Source of the DNA: an uncultured Salinimicrobium sp.
GTDB taxonomy: Bacteria; Bacteroidota; Bacteroidia; Flavobacteriales; Flavobacteriaceae
Direction of reading: 5' to 3'
DNA length: 26,966 nt
Assembly (NCBI GenBank): GCA_946887025.1
Contig: CAMPJY010000015.1
Location: forward strand, 1 to 26,966
Below are positions 8,868 through 15,329 of this stretch, in pieces. Numbering within the stretch: the first letter of the stretch is position 1; each line of letters opens with the position of its first letter. Below the pieces are notes generated by a model. It was not told the origin of the DNA. It saw nothing but the letters and a program-made list of their open reading frames with translations, and searched no databases. The position numbers were made by a program, and so were the translations under genes.

Positions 8868-8920
8868 TTTTTTGGTTCACCTGAACCAAAAAAAAAGTAC
8901 CCTGCAGAGAGGGTACTTTT
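8868..8920. terminator. Two-hairpin bidirectional terminator between queE and the DUF2911 gene
   Basis: Hairpin 1 has arms TTTTTTGGTT (8868-8877) and AACCAAAAAA (8884-8893). Hairpin 2 has arms AAAAGTACCC (8893-8902) and GGGTACTTTT (8911-8920). For the minus-strand DUF2911 transcript, hairpin 2 is followed by an uninterrupted T9 run (the A-run at 8888-8896), a textbook terminator. For queE, hairpin 2 is followed by TTTT then AAATTTT. The first arm begins one base after the queE stop codon. Confidence 0.85.
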
Positions 8921-8940
8921 AAATTTTATAGGATTGGATA

Positions 8941-9507
8941 CTAACTTCCCGGATTTTTGAAAGGGACCTCTATATAACGATCATCCCATCCTATCTGCAG
9001 TTTTGCCCCATTCTCAGTGGGAACAAAAGCCATGGAAAGTGCTTCTATGCTGGTTTCAGCCTGTTTTACCGGGACTTTTATCCTCACAAGGTCTTCTTCC
9101 ACGTGATAGTCATAGGCGCCCCAGATATTGGTGCTGTTATTCAGGATCACGGTCCATTCATTTTCTTCCGGAATTGTGTAGAGGGTGTAGGTGCCAGCTT
9201 TAACTACTTTGTCGCCTACCATCATGTCGGTATAAAGGGTGAGTTCGGTAGCTTCATTGGCGCCTGTTCTCCAGACCTCTCCGTAAGGTACCAGCGATCC
9301 AAAGATCTCTCGGTCCCTCATTTGGGGCCGGCTGTACAGGACCCGGGCCACCGGTTCCTTATTTTCGTTTCTGAAAAGGACAACATCAAGCGGGCTCACA
9401 TCCAATTTGGAGAAATTGGGGTCTTGCCCTCCTGTATTTTGTGCAGAAACTTCGGAAAAGCTTAACCCGGCTGTCAGAATTGCCGCCATTACAACTATTT
9501 TTTTCAT
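8941..9507 (-). CDS. DUF2911 domain-containing exported protein
   Basis: A 188-aa protein of unknown function. The signal peptide covers residues 1-23 (MKKIVVMAAILTAGLSFSEVSAQ). The body carries the DUF2911 pattern: LDVSPLDVVLFR, then RVLYSRPQMRDREIFGSLVPYGEVWRTGANEATEL (about residues 55-89), the beta-rich VKAGTYTLYTIPEENEWTVILN and NIWGAYDY. Proteins of this family are common in Bacteroidota as small periplasmic or secreted domains; no biochemical role is established that I can name. It is a single gene on the minus strand, closed by its own strong terminator, with its promoter in the 397-bp gap shared with gyrB. A TATATTTA (plus-strand 9533-9540), one base off the -7 consensus, could be that promoter. 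Confidence 0.88.
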   Translation of the reverse strand: MKKIVVMAAILTAGLSFSEVSAQNTGGQDPNFSKLDVSPLDVVLFRNENKEPVARVLYSRPQMRDREIFGSLVPYGEVWRTGANEATELTLYTDMMVGDKVVKAGTYTLYTIPEENEWTVILNNSTNIWGAYDYHVEEDLVRIKVPVKQAETSIEALSMAFVPTENGAKLQIGWDDRYIEVPFKNPGS

Positions 9508-9904
9508 AATCTGTCGATTTTAATTAATTGTTTAAATATACCCTTCGCAGGCAGGTTACTAAGTTAAACAAAAGTTTAAATTGTGTTAAATGTTTCTTGG
9601 TGGAATTATGGTTTTTTTCCTTTTTATAAGGTCAGAAAAACGCCATTGTCTCAGATGTGGATCCTGTGGAAAACCCGGGTCAGATTTTCAGCTTTTGTCT
9701 TCTGAATTTTCAAGATCAAGCTCAGCACATCTCACAGGTTAAGGCCAAAAGCAGAGGAGGTTCCAATTGTGGTTCAATGGCTGACTTTTCCACAGAAATT
9801 GTTGATAACTTAGAGGGTTTGCGGGATCCTGCAGTAGGTGGAAATCTTGGTTTTTGGTATATTTGTATGTTATAGAAATTTGACAAAATTTTAAGGATTA
9901 TTAT
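9508..9904. other. 397-bp gene-free stretch upstream of gyrB with clustered DnaA-box-like 9-mers: candidate oriC or DnaA-regulated region
   Basis: No credible gene. The left part (about 9515-9640) is very AT-rich and includes the inverted repeat TTAAAC-AAAA-GTTTAA at 9564-9579, a plausible unwinding region. The right part holds 9-mers like the DnaA box TTATCCACA: TTTTCCACA at 9786-9794 (plus) and 9665-9673 (minus), both fitting the relaxed form TTWTNCACA; TTATCAACA on the minus strand at 9800-9808 (one mismatch); and GGATCCACA on the minus strand at 9656-9664 (two mismatches), directly abutting the second. An origin next to gyrB is common in bacteria, but flavobacterial origins are not always there. 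The boxes could instead regulate gyrB or be chance. Confidence 0.35.
9858..9865 (+). promoter_or_regulatory. -7 promoter element of gyrB
   Basis: TATATTTG matches TAnnTTTG exactly, about 40 bases before the gyrB ATG. No -33 TTG at normal spacing. An AAGGA at 9893-9897 is a rare clear Shine-Dalgarno for this window and supports the start at 9905. Confidence 0.55.
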
Positions 9905-11845
9905 ATGAGCGAGGAGGTTAAGAAAAACATTTATTCGGCAGATAGTATTCAGGCGTTGGAGGGAATGGAGCATGTTCGTATGCGTCCATCCATGTATATC
10001 GGGGATACTGGCGTACGCGGGCTGCACCACCTGGTTTATGAGGTGGTGGACAACTCGATTGATGAAGCACTTGCCGGGCATTGTGATACTATTTCGGTTA
10101 TTATCAATGAAGATAATTCCGTTACAACCAAGGATAACGGCCGGGGTATTCCTGTAGATCTTCACAAGAAAGAAGGGGTGTCGGCCCTGGAAGTTGTAAT
10201 GACCAAAATTGGGGCCGGAGGGAAATTTGATAAAGATTCTTATAAGGTTTCCGGAGGTCTGCATGGGGTTGGGGTGAGTTGCGTCAACGCACTCTCCGAT
10301 CATCTTAAAGCTATTGTTTACAGGGATGGAGTGATCTGGGAACAGGAATACGAACGCGGGAAGCCGGTATATCCTGTAAGATCGGTGGGGGAAACCACCG
10401 AATCAGGAACTGTTGTTACCTTTAAGCCGGATCCGTCCATTTTTCAGCAGACTACAGAATACAGTTATGAAACCCTTGCCAGCAGGATGCGGGAACTGGC
10501 ATTCCTGAATAAAGGAATTACCATCACCCTGACGGACAGAAGGGAAAAGGATGATAAAGGAGAATTTATTTCTGAAGTTTTTCATTCAGAGGAGGGATTG
10601 AAGGAATTTATCAAGTTCCTTGATGGTACCAGGGAATCTATAATCAGTGATGTGATCTCCATTGAAGGAGAGAAGCACGATATCCCGGTGGAGGTGGCCA
10701 TGGTATACAATACCTCCTTTAACGAAAACCTGCATTCCTATGTGAACAATATCAACACCCATGAAGGAGGTACTCACCTTGCAGGTTTCAGAAGAGGTTT
10801 GACCACCACCCTTAAAAAATACGCCGATGCCTCCGGAATGCTCGATAAGCTGAAATTTGAGATTTCGGGAGATGACTTCAGGGAAGGACTTACAGCCATC
10901 GTTTCGGTGAAGGTTGCAGAACCTCAGTTTGAAGGGCAGACGAAAACAAAACTTGGAAACCGGGAAGTAACGGCTGCAGTTTCACAGGCCGTATCAGAGA
11001 TGCTTGAAAATTATCTGGAGGAGCATCCCAACGACGCCAAGACCATTGTTCAGAAGGTCATCCTTGCGGCGCAGGCCCGTCACGCAGCCAAAAAGGCCCG
11101 TGAGATGGTACAGCGAAAAACCGTGATGAGCGGAGGTGGTTTGCCGGGGAAACTTTCGGATTGTGCTTCGCAGGATCCTCACGAGTGCGAAGTATTCCTC
11201 GTAGAGGGTGACTCTGCGGGTGGTACCGCCAAATCCGGGCGAGACAGACATTTTCAGGCCATCCTGCCTCTTCGGGGGAAGATCCTGAATGTAGAAAAAG
11301 CCATGACCCACAAGGTTTTTGAGAATGAAGAGATAAAGAATATTTACACCGCTTTAGGGGTTACCATTGGAACCGAAGAAGATAGCAAGGCCCTTAATCT
11401 CGACAAGCTTCGATACCACAAAATTGTCATCATGTGTGATGCCGACGTTGATGGTAGTCACATTGCAACCCTTATTCTGACATTTTTCTTCAGATATATG
11501 AAGGAACTGATCGAAGGAGGCCATGTATACATTGCTACGCCGCCATTGTATCTTGTGAAAAAAGGAAGTAAGAAGCGGTATGCCTGGAGTGACAGGGAAC
11601 GCGATGAGATTATTGATTCCTTTGGTGGAGGAGCAGGTATACAGCGCTACAAAGGTCTTGGGGAAATGAATGCGGAACAACTATGGGATACCACCATGAA
11701 CCCTGAATTCAGAACCCTGAGAAAAGTAACGATCGACAATACCGGAGAAGCCGACAGGATTTTCTCCATGCTGATGGGAGATGAGGTGCCGCCAAGAAGG
11801 GAGTTTATAGAAAAAAATGCCATTTATGCAAATATCGATACCTAG
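9905..11845 (+). CDS. gyrB: DNA gyrase subunit B
   Basis: The ATPase subunit of DNA gyrase, which introduces negative supercoils with GyrA. It is full length at 646 aa. GHKL ATPase motifs: EVVDNSIDEA with catalytic Glu46 and Mg-binding Asn50, DNGRGIP at 77-83, and the GGLHGVG lid at 117-123. The transducer domain follows. The TOPRIM domain has EGDSAGG with Glu434 and the metal-binding DADVD at 512-516. The C-terminal QRYKGLGEMN segment and EFIEKNA ending are canonical. No inserted domain of the gamma-proteobacterial kind is present, as expected for this phylum. The AAGGA ribosome-binding sequence and an exact -7 element lie upstream. The gene is alone in its transcript, ending at a strong hairpin. 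Its upstream region carries the DnaA-box-like cluster described separately. Confidence 0.98.
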   Translation: MSEEVKKNIYSADSIQALEGMEHVRMRPSMYIGDTGVRGLHHLVYEVVDNSIDEALAGHCDTISVIINEDNSVTTKDNGRGIPVDLHKKEGVSALEVVMTKIGAGGKFDKDSYKVSGGLHGVGVSCVNALSDHLKAIVYRDGVIWEQEYERGKPVYPVRSVGETTESGTVVTFKPDPSIFQQTTEYSYETLASRMRELAFLNKGITITLTDRREKDDKGEFISEVFHSEEGLKEFIKFLDGTRESIISDVISIEGEKHDIPVEVAMVYNTSFNENLHSYVNNINTHEGGTHLAGFRRGLTTTLKKYADASGMLDKLKFEISGDDFREGLTAIVSVKVAEPQFEGQTKTKLGNREVTAAVSQAVSEMLENYLEEHPNDAKTIVQKVILAAQARHAAKKAREMVQRKTVMSGGGLPGKLSDCASQDPHECEVFLVEGDSAGGTAKSGRDRHFQAILPLRGKILNVEKAMTHKVFENEEIKNIYTALGVTIGTEEDSKALNLDKLRYHKIVIMCDADVDGSHIATLILTFFFRYMKELIEGGHVYIATPPLYLVKKGSKKRYAWSDRERDEIIDSFGGGAGIQRYKGLGEMNAEQLWDTTMNPEFRTLRKVTIDNTGEADRIFSMLMGDEVPPRREFIEKNAIYANIDT

Positions 11846-11875
11846 AATTTTCTGTTTTCCATAAAAAAAGGTTAA

Positions 11876-11904
11876 ATGCTTCGGAGTTTCTCCGGAGCAT
11901 TTTT
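11876..11904 (+). terminator. Rho-independent terminator of gyrB
   Basis: An 11-bp stem ATGCTTCGGAG (11876-11886) / CTCCGGAGCAT (11890-11900) with one G-T pair, loop TTT, and a T-run straight after. It lies 30 bp past the gyrB stop. Confidence 0.9.
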
Positions 11905-11925
11905 ATTTCTATGTAACTTTAAGTT

Positions 11926-12945
11926 ATGAGGAAATTGCTGATATTAAGTTCTTTACTTCTGTGTTTTGCGCCCTTAAAAGCTCAGGAAGAATTACAGTTC
12001 CTTTTAATTTCCGGAGTGGAGGATACCAAAAGATTTGTGTATGATTATCTGAAACCTGGAACGGAAGCTGCCATGTACAATCTGTCAAATGGCTGGTACC
12101 ACACAGCTGAAGTTAAGAACCCGCTGGGATTTGAACTATCTATTGTGGGCAATGCCTCCCTTGATCTCGGAAGCCACCAGAGCTTCTTTTTGAACACGGA
12201 GGATTATGAGAATGTGCAATTCGCGGATGGGGCTCTTGGAAAGGAAGTATCAACCCTTTTTGGACAGAATGAACCGGGAGTACAGGTACAGTCATTATAC
12301 CAGAATTCTTCGGGTGACCAGCAAAGTATTGTATACGACCTCCCTCAGGGGGTAGGGGAGGCAGAGGTCAATTATTTTCCCCTGGCATTCCTGCAGGCCA
12401 GGCTTGGGCTTTTTAAGGGCACCGAGGTGAAAGCCCGCTATTTTCCGAATATCAATTATAATGAGGTGAAGGCCGGGTTAATTGGAGGTGCCATTCAGCA
12501 CGAATTTACCAGCTGGATTCCCGGAGCAGACTTATTCCCCGTTTCTGTTGCCGGATTGGTGGGCTATACAGAGATGAACGCAGAATATGATTTCACAGAA
12601 GCCGGTCTTCTTGAAGGTGAGAACCAGATCCTGGACGCCGAAATGTACACCTGGGTTTTCGCCGCCATAATATCTACGAGAATACCGGTTTTCAATATAT
12701 ACGGAGGAATTGGTTATGCAAGTGGCACCTCTGAAACCCGCATGCGTGGTACTTATGAGATTGTGGATACTGATTCGGGGGAAAACCTGGCAACTTTGAC
12801 GGACCCACTGAAGGTTTCACACGAGATTGGAGGCCTGATTGCCAACCTGGGAATCTCTTTTAAGCTTGGGATCCTGAAATTAAATGCGGATTATAATTTG
12901 CAGCAATACAATACGGTTTCCGTGGGGGTTCATGTGGGATATTAA
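11926..12945 (+). CDS. DUF6588 family putative outer-membrane beta-barrel protein (first of two paralogues)
   Basis: A 339-aa exported protein of unknown function. The signal peptide is residues 1-20 (ends APLKAQ). The N-terminal region (VEDTKRFVYDYLKPGTEAAMYNLSNGWYHTAE, about residues 31-62) contains the pattern shared with the next gene: a short helix, then 'P..E...Y....GW..(T/S)AE'. The rest consists of alternating amphipathic strands with Gly and aromatic residues and ends in the terminal aromatic GVHVGY, consistent with an outer-membrane barrel. I place it in DUF6588 from memory of flavobacterial relatives; the barrel is inferred. It starts 21 bp after the gyrB terminator; a TAACTTTA at 11914-11921 may be a weak -7 element. 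No operon partner is closer than the paralogue 113 bp downstream. Confidence 0.75.
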   Translation: MRKLLILSSLLLCFAPLKAQEELQFLLISGVEDTKRFVYDYLKPGTEAAMYNLSNGWYHTAEVKNPLGFELSIVGNASLDLGSHQSFFLNTEDYENVQFADGALGKEVSTLFGQNEPGVQVQSLYQNSSGDQQSIVYDLPQGVGEAEVNYFPLAFLQARLGLFKGTEVKARYFPNINYNEVKAGLIGGAIQHEFTSWIPGADLFPVSVAGLVGYTEMNAEYDFTEAGLLEGENQILDAEMYTWVFAAIISTRIPVFNIYGGIGYASGTSETRMRGTYEIVDTDSGENLATLTDPLKVSHEIGGLIANLGISFKLGILKLNADYNLQQYNTVSVGVHVGY

Positions 12946-13027
12946 GGAATACATGCCAGCCTAAGATTTTCTATATCGATGATTAACAAATCGCTTGTGG
13001 ATACTCAACAGGACAGGGGTTTTTTAT

Positions 13028-13035
13028 TACATTTG
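13028..13035 (+). promoter_or_regulatory. -7 promoter element of the second DUF6588 gene
   Basis: TACATTTG matches TAnnTTTG exactly and would start transcription about 17 bases before the GTG at 13059. No clear -33 element. A DnaA-box-like 9-mer, GTATCCACA on the minus strand (12996-13004, one mismatch), lies just upstream. Confidence 0.55.
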
Positions 13036-13058
13036 TTTTAAATCTTAATTTTTTAACA

Positions 13059-14048
13059 GTGAAACATTTCGCCCTCCCCTCGGTTTTTCTCCTTTTTTTC
13101 CTGGTTTCTTTCACTTCCCGTGCCCAACAAAATGAAGTCGATCTTTTTGTCGATGATATGCTGAAAATAGCTGATGACTTTGCTTCCCCGGCAGCAGAAG
13201 GGGCTGCCTATCAGGCGGGAGCAGGCTGGTTTACTTCGGCTGAGAGTCTGGGGCTATGGGAGTTTGATTTTTCTGTTCACGCAAATGTCCTTTTTATCCC
13301 CGAATCCAAAAAATCAACAGTTACTACGAGTAATGATTACGCAACTTTCGACATAGTTGGTGCGGACCGAGCTACGATTCCCAGCGCCTTTGGAGCTGGG
13401 ACGGACACTTATTTTCAGGGGGAAATAGATTTTATGGGAAATACCCTGCCTTTCAGTTTTAAGGCCATAGATGGAATAAACAAAAGTGTCCTTATGCATC
13501 CTTTCATTCAGGCAGCTGTAGGTGTTCCTTTTGGGACTGAAGTTACCTTGAGGTATCTTCCTCAGCTGGAGATCGATGGGGTAAATTTCAGTACTTATGG
13601 GATTGGTCTTAAGCATAATTTTAATCAGTATTTCCGATTTTCCCAGCCGACCGATTTCCAGTTCGCGGCTCTTTTGGCATATAGTAAATTTGACGTGAAT
13701 TACCTCTTTCTCCCCGTGGTAGTCCCGGGGGTGGTTGAATTCAATGAGATTGAAGTGGATGCCGACCTGTGGTTATTCCAATTGATTACTTCGAAGAGGT
13801 TCAGGAATCCAAACTGGAGTGTATTGGGAGCTGTGGGAGTAACGAATTCAGATTTCGGTTATAGGGCAGGAGGTAGTGGAATCGCACTCAACCCCATGAA
13901 CGCTGCCCTTGCTACTTTGAGCAATAATGAAGTCGAATTTAAGGGCGATATAGGTATCACCTACGAAATGGGAAATTTCCTGTTTAATACCATGTTCAGT
14001 CAGGGGAAATTTTCCAATTTAAACTTAAGTCTGCACTACAGGCTTTAG
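13059..14048 (+). CDS. DUF6588 family putative outer-membrane beta-barrel protein (second paralogue)
   Basis: A 329-aa exported protein, paralogous in plan to its upstream neighbour. The start is GTG at 13059: it gives a complete signal peptide with a basic N-terminus (MKHFALPSVFLLFFLVSFTSRAQ, cleavage after residue 23), and no ATG does so. The 'P..EG..Y..GAGWFTSAES' segment (about residues 43-62) aligns with the equivalent part of the first copy. Further shared points are a GTEV.LRYLP strand followed by a G.GLKH.F strand, and a C-terminal strand ending in an aromatic/hydrophobic residue (SLHYRL). The function is unknown. It has its own promoter, so the two copies can be expressed separately. 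Confidence 0.75.
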   Translation: MKHFALPSVFLLFFLVSFTSRAQQNEVDLFVDDMLKIADDFASPAAEGAAYQAGAGWFTSAESLGLWEFDFSVHANVLFIPESKKSTVTTSNDYATFDIVGADRATIPSAFGAGTDTYFQGEIDFMGNTLPFSFKAIDGINKSVLMHPFIQAAVGVPFGTEVTLRYLPQLEIDGVNFSTYGIGLKHNFNQYFRFSQPTDFQFAALLAYSKFDVNYLFLPVVVPGVVEFNEIEVDADLWLFQLITSKRFRNPNWSVLGAVGVTNSDFGYRAGGSGIALNPMNAALATLSNNEVEFKGDIGITYEMGNFLFNTMFSQGKFSNLNLSLHYRL

Positions 14049-14139
14049 GTCTGTCTTTTAACCTAACATTTTATTAATTCTGTATGAGAATTTGTATTTT
14101 CGCGGCAAATAATATTAATCCATACAAAATACATATAAA

Positions 14140-15066
14140 ATGAAAGTTACTATAGTAGGTGCAGGAGCAGTTGGTGCCAGTTGTGCAGAGTATGTGGCCA
14201 TCAAGAATTTTGCTTCAGAGGTAGTTCTGGTTGACATCAAGGAAGATTATGCTGAAGGAAAGGCGATGGACCTGATGCAGACCGCCTCTCTGATGGGTTT
14301 TGACACCAAGATCACAGGAAGCACTAATGATTACTCCAAGACTGCCAATAGCGATATAGCTGTAATCACAAGTGGAATTCCACGTAAACCGGGAATGACC
14401 CGTGAAGAACTCATTGGAATTAACGCGGACATCGTAAAATCTGTTGCCTCCAGTCTGATCCAACATTCCCCTAATGTAACTCTTATTGTGGTGAGCAATC
14501 CTATGGACACCATGACTTATCTGGTACATAAGACTACCGATCTGCCAAAGCACAAGATCATCGGAATGGGAGGAGCACTTGACAGCGCCCGTTTCAAATA
14601 CAGGATCAGTGAAGCCCTTGATTGTCCTGCTTCTGATGTGGACGGGATGGTAATAGGCGGGCACAGTGATACCGGGATGGTGCCATTGACAAGATTAGCC
14701 ACCCGAAACAGTGTTCCGGTATCCAAATTCATATCCGAAGATAGACTTCAGGAAGTTTCTGAAGCTACAAAAGTAGGGGGAGCAACCCTTACCAAAATGC
14801 TGGGTACCAGTGCCTGGTATGCCCCCGGCGCAGCTGTTTCCTCCCTGGTTCAGGCCATTGCCTGCGACCAGAAGAAGATGTTCCCATGTTCTGCCCTTCT
14901 TGAAGGGGAATATGGTCTGAACGATCTTTGTATTGGAGTACCGGTCATCCTTGGAGCAAACGGAATTGAGAAGATTGTGGAGATCGAACTGGATGAGGCT
15001 GAGGAAGCCAAAATGAAAGAAAGTGCCGAAGGAGTAAGAAATGTCAATGATCTTCTTAGTTTCTAA
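14140..15066 (+). CDS. mdh: Malate dehydrogenase (NAD-dependent, LDH-like type)
   Basis: Oxidises malate to oxaloacetate with NAD in the TCA cycle, in the cytoplasm. At 308 aa it is the short LDH-like form found in Bacteroidota, Chlorobi and Chloroflexi. The nucleotide-binding glycine motif GAGAVG is at residues 7-12, and Asp32 at the end of the second strand favours NAD over NADP. Substrate-binding Arg82 (in IPRKPGMTR) is the residue that separates malate from lactate dehydrogenases; Arg88, Arg151 and the catalytic pair Asp148/His175 (GGHSDTGM) are all present. It stands alone between the DUF6588 pair and secDF. A TATTTTCG at 14095-14102 (one mismatch) may be its -7 element. Its 3' flank contains the long inverted repeat described separately. 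Confidence 0.97.
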   Translation: MKVTIVGAGAVGASCAEYVAIKNFASEVVLVDIKEDYAEGKAMDLMQTASLMGFDTKITGSTNDYSKTANSDIAVITSGIPRKPGMTREELIGINADIVKSVASSLIQHSPNVTLIVVSNPMDTMTYLVHKTTDLPKHKIIGMGGALDSARFKYRISEALDCPASDVDGMVIGGHSDTGMVPLTRLATRNSVPVSKFISEDRLQEVSEATKVGGATLTKMLGTSAWYAPGAAVSSLVQAIACDQKKMFPCSALLEGEYGLNDLCIGVPVILGANGIEKIVEIELDEAEEAKMKESAEGVRNVNDLLSF

Positions 15067-15084
15067 ATCTGCCACTTAAATACA

Positions 15085-15233
15085 CCTCTAAAAGAAAGCT
15101 GTTGGTCTTGAAACCCAGCCTGAATTCAAAGAAATCCAGAAAGCATTTTTCTTAAATATCAGACAGATGTTTTCCCTGATTTCCCTGGAATAAACAGGAT
15201 CTGGGATTCACTTGCAACAGCTTCTTTTTTAGG
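15085..15233 (+). repeat. Long nested imperfect inverted repeat in the mdh 3' flank
   Basis: Five pairs of complementary segments are nested in order: 15090-15104 with 15215-15228 (14 bp plus one bulged A), 15110-15118 with 15201-15209 (8 of 9), 15119-15122 with 15195-15198, 15135-15139 with 15185-15189, and 15158-15162 with 15176-15180. The outer arms can be extended to about 15085 and 15233. As RNA this would be one long, interrupted stem whose 3' side runs into six U residues (15225-15230). It lies wholly between the mdh stop and the secDF promoter. It could be a terminator-like 3' UTR, a small RNA, or a MITE-like element; nothing in it is coding. Confidence 0.5.
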
Positions 15234-15264
15234 CTCAAAAGTTAAATTATTCAAAAAAAAATAA

Positions 15265-15295
15265 TTGGGATTTCATTATTGAAAGCCTATATTTG
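15265..15295 (+). promoter_or_regulatory. secDF promoter (complete -33 and -7)
   Basis: TTG at 15265-15267, a 20-nt spacer, and TATATTTG at 15288-15295: both parts of the Bacteroidota promoter at the expected spacing. Transcription would start near 15302, leaving a leader of about 28 nt. This is the most complete promoter in the window. Confidence 0.75.
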
Positions 15296-15329
15296 TCCGT
15301 TTTAAAAAATTGACCATAAAAATAGACTA

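Noticed and set aside
9722..10303. 193-codon open frame on the minus strand crossing the gyrB start
   Set aside because: Most of it is antisense to the conserved GyrB ATPase domain, and the translated product shows no motif.
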